From positions 62,001-126,000 of the forward strand of contig DEMH01000009.1 of NCBI GenBank assembly GCA_002354805.1: 64,000 nt of DNA, given 5' to 3'. Position 1 is the first letter of the stretch. Each line of letters starts with the position of its first letter. This DNA comes from Gammaproteobacteria bacterium UBA2675 (lineage in GTDB: Bacteria > Pseudomonadota > Gammaproteobacteria > Pseudomonadales > Pseudohongiellaceae). The position numbers were made by a program, and so were the translations under genes. Below are positions 44,244-53,390 of the stretch, in pieces. Under the pieces are notes generated by a model, which saw nothing but the letters and a program-made list of their open reading frames with translations, searched no databases and was not told where the DNA came from.

Positions 44244-44625
44244 TGCCCTGTAGTCTGTTATTGTAGAACTGCTTTCTGAATAGGAAAGGAATTCTACCCT
44301 GCCAATACACAGTTATCCACATCTGAACGATCGAAAACAGAATATTTGGAAGAATACTTTTTTATATATTATTCAGAAACTTAAACAAATTAATCGCGAA
44401 ATACGGGCCATACTCCAGAGAATAATAGATCGCATTGGCGTACAGTTATACACAGGATAAGCTGTGGATAAGTTGTGACTAAACAGGGTATAACAAACCT
44501 GAGCGATCGTCGGGCAAAAAAGCACTGTTTTCGCAACAAGTTACTTGCAACGTCACTGCAATCCCTATAAAATTCGCGCTCTTCGATTTACCGAACCAAT
44601 TTACAGAATTACCTGGAAGACCATT
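44244..44625. other. oriC: dnaA-rpmH intergenic region, candidate origin of replication (oriC)
   Basis: A 382-bp non-coding region between the divergent dnaA and rpmH genes. Three consensus DnaA boxes (TTATNCACA): 44313-44321 plus strand, 44446-44454 plus strand, and 44463-44471 minus strand, the last two as an inverted pair. An AT-rich stretch (about 44346-44397, including TTTTTTATATATTATT) could be the unwinding element. Three GATC sites are present. Pseudomonas uses this interval as oriC. The mnmE-mnmG gap is a rival candidate. Confidence 0.6.
44545..44573 (+). promoter_or_regulatory. Candidate sigma70 promoter of rpmH-rnpA
   Basis: TTGCAA (44545-44550) and TAAAAT (44568-44573) with a 17-bp spacer match the -35 and -10 consensus at 4 and 5 of 6 positions. 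It ends 52 bp before the rpmH start. An overlapping TATAAA at 44566 gives a 15-bp spacer and is less likely. Confidence 0.55.
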
Positions 44626-44760
44626 ATGAAAAGAACTTTTCAACCCAGCGTTTTGAAGCGTGCTCGCAGCCACGGTTTTCGTGCTCGCATGGCCACCCGC
44701 GGTGGTCGTCTGGTTATCAAGCGTCGTCGTGCTCGAGGCCGCGCCAAACTGTCTGCCTGA
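44626..44760 (+). CDS. rpmH: 50S ribosomal protein L34
   Basis: A 44-residue, Arg/Lys-rich ribosomal protein matching L34 end to end (MKRTFQPSVLKRARSHGFRA at the N-terminus). The ATG at 44626 is preceded by TGGAAGA as a ribosome binding site. It is the first gene of the rightward rpmH-rnpA-yidD-yidC-mnmE series, divergent from dnaA. Confidence 0.98.
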   Translation: MKRTFQPSVLKRARSHGFRARMATRGGRLVIKRRRARGRAKLSA

Positions 44761-44781
44761 TCGTTCTAACCCGGGCCGCAT

Positions 44782-45153
44782 GTGACCAGCAAAGGTTTTG
44801 GCAAACAACTGCGGCTTCTTACTGCGTCTGATTTCAAACAGGTATTTGACCAGGCGCAGTACAAAGTCTCCTGTTCTCAATTTCTGATTCTCGCCATTGA
44901 AAATGGGCTTTCAGAACCCCGACTGGGGCAGGTGATTGCCAGAAAGAACATTCGACTGGCTGTTCAACGTAATCGAATTAAACGGTTGGTGCGCGAATCC
45001 TTTCGCCACCGTCAGCAATTGCTCAGCGGTCTGGATATCGTTATTCTGGCCAGACGCGGTCTGGATTCAACAGAAAATCCAGAGCTTACAGAGCTGCTGG
45101 AGAAACTGTGGCAAGATCTTATCCGACGACGCAACCGAAAGGCCGCACGCTAA
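44782..45153 (+). CDS. rnpA: Ribonuclease P protein component
   Basis: Protein subunit (123 aa) of RNase P, which trims tRNA 5' leaders. The conserved RNA-binding motif is RNRIKRLVRESFR, and the N-terminal LRLLTASDFKQVFDQ and VIARKNIRLAVQRN are typical. The start is GTG at 44782, 21 bp after rpmH. The start is not fully fixed by the sequence because no strong ribosome binding site is evident. Confidence 0.95.
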   Translation: MTSKGFGKQLRLLTASDFKQVFDQAQYKVSCSQFLILAIENGLSEPRLGQVIARKNIRLAVQRNRIKRLVRESFRHRQQLLSGLDIVILARRGLDSTENPELTELLEKLWQDLIRRRNRKAAR

Positions 45154-45166
45154 CGGGTAATTCTTA

Positions 45167-45421
45167 ATGCTGGCAAAGATCGCTATCAAATTGATCTCCG
45201 TTTATCAGTGCACCCTGAGTCTGCTGATAGGCAACCAATGCCGATTCTACCCTTCCTGCTCCCACTATACTCAAGACGCCATTGTCACTCATGGTCTGGC
45301 TAAAGGGTGTATGATGGGCGCCAAACGAATTCTGCGTTGCCATCCCTGGCATCCGGGAGGCTATGACCCAGTCCCTGGCTGTCATCATCCAGCAGATAAT
45401 TCCAACACCTCAACCAAATAA
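45167..45421 (+). CDS. yidD: Membrane protein insertion efficiency factor YidD
   Basis: An 84-residue protein with an N-terminal amphipathic helix and the conserved block CRFYPSCSHYTQDAI, then GAKRILRCHPWHPGGYDPVP. It assists YidC in inserting membrane proteins. It lies between rnpA (13 bp) and yidC (13 bp), the invariant position of this gene in gammaproteobacteria. Confidence 0.95.
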   Translation: MLAKIAIKLISVYQCTLSLLIGNQCRFYPSCSHYTQDAIVTHGLAKGCMMGAKRILRCHPWHPGGYDPVPGCHHPADNSNTSTK

Positions 45422-45434
45422 GTAGCTTTCGCAC

Positions 45435-47153
45435 ATGGATTACATTAAATACGCATTACTTGCCGGTCTGGCCGCTGTTTCCTACTTGTTGTTGCTGGAA
45501 TGGCAACGTGATTACCCACCGATTGATTCGCGCCTCGACACGACTGTAGTGGAATCAACACCAGCAAATTCGGAAGCAGCTAACGCTGTAGCACTGGAAG
45601 ATGTACCGGATGTACCAAGTACCAACAGTGACGATATCCCGGAAGTTAGCTCAGCCGTTGCCACAACAGACACTGTAAGCAGCCAGAGCAACGATCAGGA
45701 CAGTCTGATCAGCGTGACAACCGATGTGTTGAACGTCACTATCAATCGTCGCGGCGGAGATATTGTTTTTGTTTCCCTGCCGGAACACGCGACTGAAATC
45801 GACCGTCCCGAAGACCCCTTTGTTCTGCTGGAGTCAAGCGGCAATCGCAATTACGTCGCTCAAAGCGGCCTGATCGGTGCTAACGGTATTGATGGAGGCA
45901 CTCAGCGTCCGCTTTATTCTGTTTCCAGCTCTGACTTTTCTCTCAGCCCTAACCAGGAAACCTTGCAGGTGGATTTGACGCTGACTGATGAAAATGGTGT
46001 CGAAATAACCAAACGCTTCACCTTCAGACGTGGCGACTATCTGATTGATATCGCCTATCTGATAGACAATCCAACGCAGGCGCCCTGGCGCGCAAACATG
46101 TTTGGTCAGATCAAGCGCGGAAACTATGAGGATCCGACCCAGGGCAGCGGCTTTGGTATGGCAAGTTATCTCGGCTTTGCCACCACAACCAGCGAAGATA
46201 ATTACCTGAAGATCCCCTTCGATGAGATCACGGGCAACCGCCCTGCATACGACATGCAGGGTGGCTGGGTCGCCCTGAGTCAGCATTACTTTATTTCAGT
46301 GTTCGTCCCGCCACAGGACATGAGCAATACCTATTCATTCCGACGCAACGCCCAGGGCGAGTTTATCGGCGGTTTCACCAGCCCGCAGTTTGAAGTTCCT
46401 GCCAACAGTAACGGTATGCAGCAGCTTTCTTTCTATGCGGGCCCCAAAGATCAGTACCGACTTGGTGAAATCGCACCGTGGCTGGATCGCACCATCGACT
46501 ATGGCTGGTTGTGGTTTGTTGCATCGCCCATCTATTGGCTGCTGACACAGATCAATGACGTGATCGGCAACTACGGCTGGTCAATCCTTATCCTCACCCT
46601 GATCGTTAAAGCCGTGTTCTTCAAACTGTCGGCGACCAGTTATCGCTCCATGGCAAACATGCGTCGTGTCATGCCGAAAATGAACCAGTTAAAAGAGCGT
46701 TACGGTGATGACAAGATGAAGCTCCAGAAAGCTACCATGGAGCTATACAAAAAAGAGAAGATCAACCCCTTCGGCGGCTGCCTGCCGATGCTGGTCCAGA
46801 TGCCGGTGTTTATCGCTCTGTACTGGGTATTACTGGAAGGTGTAGAGCTGCGTCATGCTCCCTGGATCCTGTGGATCAATGACCTGTCCGTGATGGATCC
46901 CTACTTTGTGCTGCCGTTGCTGATGGGTGCGTCCATGTATGTTCAATTTATGTTGAACCCGACACCCCAGGATCCTACCCAGGCCAAAATCATGAAGTTC
47001 ATGCCGGTTGTCATGACCGTTTTCTTCCTGTGGTTCCCGGCCGGACTGGTACTGTACTGGCTTGCCAACAGCGTGCTCGGTATTGCCCAGCAGTGGTATA
47101 TCACACGCAAGATTGATGCTGAATACGCCGCCAAGGAAGCTGCGCGCAGCTGA
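45435..47153 (+). CDS. yidC: Membrane protein insertase YidC
   Basis: Inner-membrane insertase (572 aa) acting alone or with SecYEG. N-terminal membrane anchor (about 5-22), a large periplasmic beta-sandwich domain (about 90-340) and the C-terminal five-helix insertase core, including KMNQLKERYGDDKMKLQKAT and NPFGGCLPMLVQMPVFIALYW. The Ser/Asp/Thr-rich linker after the anchor is variable in the family. It follows yidD and precedes mnmE by 5 bp. Confidence 0.97.
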   Translation: MDYIKYALLAGLAAVSYLLLLEWQRDYPPIDSRLDTTVVESTPANSEAANAVALEDVPDVPSTNSDDIPEVSSAVATTDTVSSQSNDQDSLISVTTDVLNVTINRRGGDIVFVSLPEHATEIDRPEDPFVLLESSGNRNYVAQSGLIGANGIDGGTQRPLYSVSSSDFSLSPNQETLQVDLTLTDENGVEITKRFTFRRGDYLIDIAYLIDNPTQAPWRANMFGQIKRGNYEDPTQGSGFGMASYLGFATTTSEDNYLKIPFDEITGNRPAYDMQGGWVALSQHYFISVFVPPQDMSNTYSFRRNAQGEFIGGFTSPQFEVPANSNGMQQLSFYAGPKDQYRLGEIAPWLDRTIDYGWLWFVASPIYWLLTQINDVIGNYGWSILILTLIVKAVFFKLSATSYRSMANMRRVMPKMNQLKERYGDDKMKLQKATMELYKKEKINPFGGCLPMLVQMPVFIALYWVLLEGVELRHAPWILWINDLSVMDPYFVLPLLMGASMYVQFMLNPTPQDPTQAKIMKFMPVVMTVFFLWFPAGLVLYWLANSVLGIAQQWYITRKIDAEYAAKEAARS

Positions 47154-47158
47154 TCAGT

Positions 47159-48556
47159 ATGCTGAGCGCATCGGACACAGATACCATATGCGCAATCGCC
47201 ACCCCGCCAGGACGCAGCGGGGTGGGTATTGTCCGGGTATCAGGTCCTGCCTGTCTGGCGATTGCAGCCAGGGTCCTCAAATTCTCTCCAACTCCGCGTC
47301 ACGCGCATTACTGTCCTTTTTACAACGTCGATGACTCTGTCCTGGATCAGGGCATAGCGCTGTTTTTCCCTGGTCCCAATTCCTTCACAGGAGAAGACGT
47401 CCTGGAACTGCAGGGCCATGGCGGTTTTTATGTCCTAGATGCCTTACTGCAGACTTTGCTGCAGTCTGGCGCCCGCCTGGCACGACCGGGAGAGTTCACA
47501 GAAAGGGCGTTTCTGAACGACAAGCTCGATCTTGCCCAGGCTGAAGCTATCGCCGATCTGATCGACTCCAGCTCTGCTGAAGCCGCTCGGAGCGCCATGC
47601 GAACCTTGCAGGGGGAGTTTTCCAGGCTGATCGATTCGCTGGCCGACAAGATTGTTAACCTTCGTGTTTACCTTGAAGCCGCTATCGACTTTACCGATGA
47701 GGAAATCGATTTCCTGTCAGAAGGTCGCATCGGAGAAAAGTTGTCAGAGGTCAACCTGCAACTTGATCAGATCATGGCACAGGCACGCCAGGGCGCTCTG
47801 ATCAGGGAGGGTATGGCGGTCGTCATCGTTGGCAAACCCAACGCAGGCAAATCGAGTCTGTTAAACGCTCTTGCTGGCAAAGACAGCGCCATCGTCACTG
47901 ACATCGAAGGCACAACCCGCGATGTGTTGAGCGAACAGATCCATATTGATGGCATGCCTCTGCATATTACCGACACGGCTGGTCTTCGAGATAGCAATGA
48001 TCCGGTAGAGCAGGAGGGCATCAGGCGGGCCATGAAAACGCTGGAGCAGGCTGACCGCGTTTTACTGATGGTCGACAGCAGCAGGGAAAACGTGGATAAC
48101 AGCAACCTGTTTGATTACCTTAACAACACAATTCTTTCGCCCCTGTTGCCTGCAGTCGACAGTGCACGACTGACAATCATTCAGAATAAAGCTGACCTGA
48201 CCGGGCTGGCAGCTGAACGAATCAATCCAGATGATGCACGACAGGCCACCATCATCCGCCTGGCCGCCAAACAACGACAGGGCATCGAACTGCTGCAACA
48301 ACACCTGAAAGACTGTATGGGCTTCCAGGCAGCAGGAGAGGGTGGTTTCATCGCCAGACGTCGACATCTGGACGCCCTCAATAAAGCACAGCAATGCCTG
48401 CAACAGGCAATCTGGCAACTGGAACATCACGGGGCTGCTGAGTTGGTCGCCGAAGATTTGCGACACGCACACCAGCATTTGGGTGAAATCACGGGTGCAT
48501 TCACCACAGATGACCTGCTTGGCAAGATTTTTTCCAGCTTTTGCATAGGAAAATAA
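47159..48556 (+). CDS. mnmE: tRNA modification GTPase MnmE
   Basis: GTPase (465 aa) that with MnmG makes 5-carboxymethylaminomethyl-U34 in tRNA wobble positions. N-terminal tetrahydrofolate-binding domain with AIATPPGRSGVGIVRVSG, helical domain, inserted G domain with GKPNAGKSSLLNAL and DTAGLRDSNDPVEQEGI, and the C-terminal conserved Cys in FCIGK. The usual partner mnmG follows, here separated by a 396-bp gap with DnaA boxes. Confidence 0.97.
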   Translation: MLSASDTDTICAIATPPGRSGVGIVRVSGPACLAIAARVLKFSPTPRHAHYCPFYNVDDSVLDQGIALFFPGPNSFTGEDVLELQGHGGFYVLDALLQTLLQSGARLARPGEFTERAFLNDKLDLAQAEAIADLIDSSSAEAARSAMRTLQGEFSRLIDSLADKIVNLRVYLEAAIDFTDEEIDFLSEGRIGEKLSEVNLQLDQIMAQARQGALIREGMAVVIVGKPNAGKSSLLNALAGKDSAIVTDIEGTTRDVLSEQIHIDGMPLHITDTAGLRDSNDPVEQEGIRRAMKTLEQADRVLLMVDSSRENVDNSNLFDYLNNTILSPLLPAVDSARLTIIQNKADLTGLAAERINPDDARQATIIRLAAKQRQGIELLQQHLKDCMGFQAAGEGGFIARRRHLDALNKAQQCLQQAIWQLEHHGAAELVAEDLRHAHQHLGEITGAFTTDDLLGKIFSSFCIGK

Positions 48557-48952
48557 TCGCTGTCAGTAAGATGGCCGAAAACTGTGCATAACCTTAATAT
48601 TTCTGTGAATAACTTTTTGATAAAAATCTCCCTTTTTGGGGCCTGTGGACAAACATCGCTTTAGCCAACAGCTTTACCACCTGGTGCAACCAGTTTGAGC
48701 ATAGCTTGTGAAGAGACTTATACAGCTATCAGGTCTTTGTTTTATATAGATAATATTTGGTTCTCAACAGAAATGTAGCCGACCATTAATAACATCAATA
48801 TCAATTCTTTATTTATCTATTAACTAAATAGATTATTTTAGTAATCAGTATTGTGAATAATATTTGCTTGTGGATTATTTTCGCCGCTAGCCCTTTAAAT
48901 TTGTATTTGAGCGCTTATACTTAGCGACCCTTTACCGGTAACTGAAGACCTT
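48557..48952. other. mnmE-mnmG intergenic region, second candidate oriC
   Basis: A 396-bp non-coding, AT-rich region. DnaA-box-like sites all read on the minus strand: 48583-48591 (TTATGCACA), 48604-48612 (TTATTCACA), 48644-48652 (TTGTCCACA, one mismatch), 48852-48860 (TTATTCACA) and 48869-48877 (TAATCCACA, one mismatch). Between the two groups lies a very AT-rich stretch (about 48740-48850). No GATC site is present. E. coli-type origins lie immediately upstream of mnmG. It also carries the mnmG promoter region. Confidence 0.55.
48894..48921 (+). promoter_or_regulatory. Possible promoter of mnmG
   Basis: TTTAAA (48894-48899) and TATACT (48916-48921) with a 16-bp spacer, 31 bp before the mnmG start. 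The -10 is good and the -35 is weak. A promoter is expected here because the 396-bp gap separates mnmG from mnmE. Confidence 0.4.
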
Positions 48953-50857
48953 ATGGACTTTTCCAAACGCTATGATGTGATCGTGGTAGGTGGCGGACAT
49001 GCTGGCACCGAGGCAGCCCTGGCGGCAGCCCGTTCCGGCGCGCAAACCCTGTTACTGACACACAACATCGAAACGCTGGGCCAGATGTCCTGTAATCCCG
49101 CCATTGGCGGTATTGGCAAGAGCCACCTTGTGCGTGAAATCGACGCGCTGGGCGGCGCGATGGCGCGCGCGACAGACCGGGCAGGTATCCAGTTTCGAGT
49201 ACTCAACAGCAGCAAAGGGCCCGCTGTGCGTGCCACCCGGGCGCAGGCTGATCGCGTTTTGTACAAGGCCGCTATCCGAAGCATGCTTGAGCAGCAGGAA
49301 AATCTGGATATTTTTCAGCAGGCTGCCGACGATCTGATCATCAATGGCGAACAGGTCCAAGGTGTTGTTACACAAATGGGCGTGCGCTTTCATGCGCCGA
49401 CGGTGGTACTGACAACCGGCACATTTCTGGGCGGTAAAATACATATTGGCCTGGAAAATTCAGCTGGAGGTCGAGCCGGGGATCCGCCTTCGATCAGACT
49501 GGCTGACCGTTTACGGGAGTTACCATTCAATGTGGGGCGGTTGAAAACCGGGACGCCACCACGAATCGATGCCCGTTCAGTTGATTTCTCCGTCATGCAG
49601 GCTCAACCCGGCGATACGCCACTACCGGTCATGTCCTTCATGGGTTCAGTGGACGACCATCCACAGCAGATCAATTGCTACATTACCGCTACCAACGAGC
49701 AGTGCCACGACATAATCCGCAGTGGTCTGGATCGATCTCCGATGTATACCGGCGTCATAGAGGGACTGGGCCCGCGCTACTGTCCGTCCATCGAAGACAA
49801 AGTCATGCGTTTTGCCGACAAAACCTCACACCAGATTTTTGTCGAACCGGAAGGTCTGACTACCAACGAACTGTATCCCAACGGTATTTCCACCAGCCTG
49901 CCATTCGATGTGCAGCTGCGAATGGTGCGTGAAATCAAGGGTTTTGAGAACGCACACATAACGCGACCCGGTTACGCTATCGAATACGACTTCTTCGACC
50001 CGCGTGATCTTAACTATTCGCTGGAAACAAAATTTATCAAGGGACTGTACTTCGCAGGTCAGATCAATGGCACGACAGGTTACGAAGAAGCCGGCGCGCA
50101 GGGTCTGCTGGCCGGCATCAATGCCGCCAGAGCCGCGCGAGGGCTGGAAAGCTGGTGTCCACGGCGCGACCAGGCTTACATCGGTGTGCTGGTAGACGAC
50201 CTGATCAGCCTGGGAACCAATGAGCCATATCGCATGTTTACCAGCCGCGCTGAGTATCGGCTGATGCTGCGTGAAGACAACGCTGACCTTCGCCTGACGG
50301 AAGCCGGACGCGAGATGGGGCTGATCGACGATCAGCGCTGGGAAGCCTTCTGCCGCAAACAGGAGGGGATCCGGGATGAGCTGGCGCGACTGAAATCTAC
50401 CTGGATTCAACCGGGTACTGACAAGGCGCAGGCAGTTGACCCGTTGCTGGAGAAACCGATCGCACGTGAATTCAGTCTGTCTGACCTGCTGGCGCGTCCC
50501 GATGTCACTTACCGGGGGCTGGCCAATGTGCTTGCTGAAACCAGTGCGGCCATGCCGGATCTTGATCCTCATGTTGCTGAGCAGGTTGAAATTCAGCTCA
50601 AGTACCAGGGCTATATAAACCGTCAGCAGGGCGAGATTGAAAAACTCAAGCGCCAGGAGAATACTCCGCTGCCGGCTGATCTGGACTACCAGCGTATGGA
50701 TGGTCTTTCCAATGAGCTGAAACAGAAGCTGTTGGCTGCCCGGCCGGAATCGATAGCCCGTGCTGCGCGTATTCCCGGTATGACGCCAGCAGCTGTGTCG
50801 CTGCTGTTGATTCACCTGAAGAAGTATCAGGCGGTGAGAGACAAGCAACGTGCCTGA
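48953..50857 (+). CDS. mnmG: tRNA uridine 5-carboxymethylaminomethyl modification enzyme MnmG
   Basis: FAD-dependent partner of MnmE (634 aa). N-terminal FAD motif GGGHAGTEAALAAARSG, then MSCNPAIGGIGKSHLVREI, the conserved Cys region FNVGRLKTGTPPRID, and C-terminal tRNA-binding helical domain ending in AAVSLLLIHLKKY. Length matches the family (about 630). Its 3' end overlaps rsmG by 8 bp, so rsmG is translationally coupled. The ATG at 48953 is the only start that fits. Confidence 0.98.
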   Translation: MDFSKRYDVIVVGGGHAGTEAALAAARSGAQTLLLTHNIETLGQMSCNPAIGGIGKSHLVREIDALGGAMARATDRAGIQFRVLNSSKGPAVRATRAQADRVLYKAAIRSMLEQQENLDIFQQAADDLIINGEQVQGVVTQMGVRFHAPTVVLTTGTFLGGKIHIGLENSAGGRAGDPPSIRLADRLRELPFNVGRLKTGTPPRIDARSVDFSVMQAQPGDTPLPVMSFMGSVDDHPQQINCYITATNEQCHDIIRSGLDRSPMYTGVIEGLGPRYCPSIEDKVMRFADKTSHQIFVEPEGLTTNELYPNGISTSLPFDVQLRMVREIKGFENAHITRPGYAIEYDFFDPRDLNYSLETKFIKGLYFAGQINGTTGYEEAGAQGLLAGINAARAARGLESWCPRRDQAYIGVLVDDLISLGTNEPYRMFTSRAEYRLMLREDNADLRLTEAGREMGLIDDQRWEAFCRKQEGIRDELARLKSTWIQPGTDKAQAVDPLLEKPIAREFSLSDLLARPDVTYRGLANVLAETSAAMPDLDPHVAEQVEIQLKYQGYINRQQGEIEKLKRQENTPLPADLDYQRMDGLSNELKQKLLAARPESIARAARIPGMTPAAVSLLLIHLKKYQAVRDKQRA

Positions 50858-51515
50858 CAAACAACTGCTGGCTCTGCTGCAGCGGGGCCAGGAAGAAATG
50901 CAGCTGGGCTTGTCGGAGTCACAGTGCCAGCAACTTATTTCATATGTTGAGTTACTCGACAAATGGAACAAGGCGTTTAACCTTTCAGCGATCCGCGACC
51001 CACAACAGATGGTATCTCGTCATCTGCTGGACAGTCTGACGCTGCTTCCACGCCTGCGCCACCTCCAACAGCAGAGCAGCGAGCCGCTGGTGCTGCTGGA
51101 TGTCGGCACCGGTGGCGGATTGCCGGGAATCCCACTTTCCATCGCCTTGCCGGAAATGGCTTTTTATCTATTGGACAGCAATGGAAAAAAGACCCGTTTT
51201 CTGTTCCAGACGGTAACAGCCCTGTCACTTGGCAACGTCACGGTCGAGAACTGTCGCATCGAAAGCTACCAATGTGCCAAGCAAATTGATATTGTCGTCA
51301 GTCGAGCGTTTTCTTCGCTGTCTGATTTTGCCGCTGGCTGCCAGCATTTGTGTCAGCCTCATACCCGGCTACTGGCCATGAAGGGAGTTTATCCCGAAAG
51401 TGAACTGGCGGAACTGTCTGCCGACTGGCAGGTAGTGGCAAGCCAGCCGCTGTCGGTGCCTGGCTGCGAGGGTGAACGACAACTAATTGAATTGATGCAG
51501 AACCCGACGATCTGA
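50850..51515 (+). CDS. rsmG: 16S rRNA (guanine-527-N7)-methyltransferase RsmG
   Basis: SAM-dependent methyltransferase (221 aa) for G527 of 16S rRNA. The SAM motif is DVGTGGGLPGIPLSIALP, with KWNKAFNLSAIRDPQQMVSRH upstream, as in the family. It starts with GTG at 50850 inside the mnmG 3' end. parA starts 11 bp downstream, giving the usual mnmG-rsmG-parA-parB order. Confidence 0.96.
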   Translation: MPDKQLLALLQRGQEEMQLGLSESQCQQLISYVELLDKWNKAFNLSAIRDPQQMVSRHLLDSLTLLPRLRHLQQQSSEPLVLLDVGTGGGLPGIPLSIALPEMAFYLLDSNGKKTRFLFQTVTALSLGNVTVENCRIESYQCAKQIDIVVSRAFSSLSDFAAGCQHLCQPHTRLLAMKGVYPESELAELSADWQVVASQPLSVPGCEGERQLIELMQNPTI

Positions 51516-51526
51516 CACTCACGCAG

Positions 51527-52315
51527 GTGACGCAGGTGACAAAAATACTGGCAATCGCCAACCAGAAAGGTGGCGTAGGAAAAACAACCACTTCGGTCAA
51601 TCTGGCTGCATCCCTGCAGGCTACCAAACGCAAAGTACTGCTGGTCGACATGGACCCTCAGGGCAATGCCACCATGGGAAGTGGTGTAGATAAAGCTGAG
51701 CTGGAATACTCCGTTTACGATGTGCTGATCGGCGAGGCCGATTTTGATCAGGCCAGAGTGACTGCGCCAGAGGCAGGCTTTGACATGTTGCCGGCAAACG
51801 GCGACCTGGTGGCTGCCGAAATAGAATTGCTGGAGATGAACGAGCGAGAAAGTCGCCTCAAGAATCTGCTGGCAAAGATTCAGGACCGTTATCACTTCAT
51901 CGTTATTGACTGCCCGCCGTCGCTCAACATGTTGACCCTAAACGCGCTGGTGGCAGCGCAGGGCGTCATCATCCCTATGCAGTGTGAATACTATGCGCTG
52001 GAGGGGCTTTCTGCATTGATGGACACCATCGCGGCGGTCAGTGAGACACACAACCCGCAGCTCAAGGTCGAAGGAATTCTGCGAACCATGTACGATCCGC
52101 GCAATAAATTGACCACTGAAGTGTCCGGTCAATTATTCGACCATTTTGGTGATCGTGTCTATCGCACCGTGGTGCCACGTAATGTCAGGCTGGCAGAGGC
52201 GCCAAGTTATGGCATGCCGGTACTTCAGTACGACAGGCAGTCGCGCGGAGCAATCGCCTATCTGGCGCTTGCCGGAGAGATGCTGCGACGAAATGAGCAG
52301 CAGGCGATCGCCTGA
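51527..52315 (+). CDS. parA: Chromosome partitioning ATPase ParA (Soj)
   Basis: A 262-residue deviant-Walker ATPase that forms a DNA-bound gradient pulling ParB-parS complexes apart. Walker A KGGVGKTTT near the N-terminus, Walker A' DMDPQGNAT and Walker B VIDCPPSLNML are visible. There is no long N-terminal domain, as for chromosomal ParA. Two GTG codons (51527, 51536) lie in a 9-bp direct repeat and either may be the start. It precedes parB by 60 bp. Confidence 0.96.
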   Translation: MTQVTKILAIANQKGGVGKTTTSVNLAASLQATKRKVLLVDMDPQGNATMGSGVDKAELEYSVYDVLIGEADFDQARVTAPEAGFDMLPANGDLVAAEIELLEMNERESRLKNLLAKIQDRYHFIVIDCPPSLNMLTLNALVAAQGVIIPMQCEYYALEGLSALMDTIAAVSETHNPQLKVEGILRTMYDPRNKLTTEVSGQLFDHFGDRVYRTVVPRNVRLAEAPSYGMPVLQYDRQSRGAIAYLALAGEMLRRNEQQAIA

Positions 52316-52375
52316 TTGAACCATCAAGAATTTGACTGAGCTGAGGCAGCCAGTAGAAGCAATCAAGGAACAAGC

Positions 52376-53281
52376 ATGTCAGGAAAGAAGAAACTGGGCC
52401 GTGGACTGGACAAATTGCTGGGGGGAGCGACAACCGTCAGACGTGAAGCAACACCCGATGTCAGCGACGCTAAGACCCTTACCCCGGGTGAGACTCTCAC
52501 CGACCAGACTCTCCGTCACCTGCCTGTTGATCTGATCCAGCGCGGCAAGTATCAACCGCGCACCGATATGCATCAGGAAGCCCTGCAGGAGCTGGCGGAA
52601 TCGATCAAGGCCCAGGGCGTCATGCAGCCAATCGTGGTTCGCCCGATTTCAGATGACAAGTTCGAGATCATTGCTGGCGAACGCCGCTGGCGTGCCACGC
52701 AACTGGCGGGCCTGGATACCATCCCCGCCGTGATCAGACTGGTGGGCGACGAATCAGCCATCGCCATGGCGCTGATCGAAAACATCCAGCGTGAAAACCT
52801 TAACCCGATTGAAGAAGCCACCGCGCTGAAGCGCCTGCAGGAAGAGTTTAATCTGACACAGCAGGAAGTGGCAGACGCAGTCGGCAAATCCCGTACAACC
52901 GTAACCAATCTGTTGCGACTGATGTCACTGACCCCGGATGTCCGCCTGATGCTTGAGCGTGGCGACCTGGAAATGGGACATGCCCGGGCATTGCTGGCGC
53001 TGACCGACGACGCGCAGAGTGATGCCGCCAAAACGGTCACCGGCAAAGGTTTATCTGTACGCCAGACTGAAGAGCTGGTGCGCCGACTGAGCACAGAACC
53101 CAACAAGCCCAAGCCTGAGCCCCAGCGCGAAGATCCAGACATCAAGCGACTGGAAGAAAGCCTGTCAGAACGCGTTGGCGCACGTGTCCAGATTCAACAT
53201 GGCCCCAAAGGTGCAGGCAAAGTGACGCTGCGCTACAACAGCCTGGATGAATTGGACGGAATTCTGGCACATATTAAGTAA
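52376..53281 (+). CDS. parB: Chromosome partitioning protein ParB (Spo0J)
   Basis: A 301-residue CTP-dependent DNA clamp that loads at parS. The N-terminal ParB/Srx domain has the CTP motif GERRWRATQLAGL; a helix-turn-helix (LTQQEVADAVGKSRTTVTNLLRL in outline) reads parS, and the C-terminal 50 residues dimerise. Two matching parS sites are in recF, 10-12 kb away. The atp operon promoter begins 19 bp after its stop. Confidence 0.97.
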   Translation: MSGKKKLGRGLDKLLGGATTVRREATPDVSDAKTLTPGETLTDQTLRHLPVDLIQRGKYQPRTDMHQEALQELAESIKAQGVMQPIVVRPISDDKFEIIAGERRWRATQLAGLDTIPAVIRLVGDESAIAMALIENIQRENLNPIEEATALKRLQEEFNLTQQEVADAVGKSRTTVTNLLRLMSLTPDVRLMLERGDLEMGHARALLALTDDAQSDAAKTVTGKGLSVRQTEELVRRLSTEPNKPKPEPQREDPDIKRLEESLSERVGARVQIQHGPKGAGKVTLRYNSLDELDGILAHIK

Positions 53282-53299
53282 TTAGCAGCGATTAGCGTG

Positions 53300-53328
53300 T
53301 TGATACTGTGCACCAAAATACCTATAAT
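53300..53328 (+). promoter_or_regulatory. Sigma70 promoter of the atp operon
   Basis: TTGATA (53300-53305) and a perfect TATAAT (53323-53328) with a 17-bp spacer. It lies just after parB and about 62 bp before the atpI start, so the ATP synthase genes have their own strong promoter. This is the best promoter match in the window. Confidence 0.85.
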
Positions 53329-53390
53329 GCGCACCTCTAAAGGGGAACGGACGCCAAGAACAAGAGAGCTTTTGACGACCAGTGACAGAC

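Noticed and set aside
50458..50473. CACGTGAA sequence in mnmG
   Set aside because: Only the core matches parS; the left arm is wrong.
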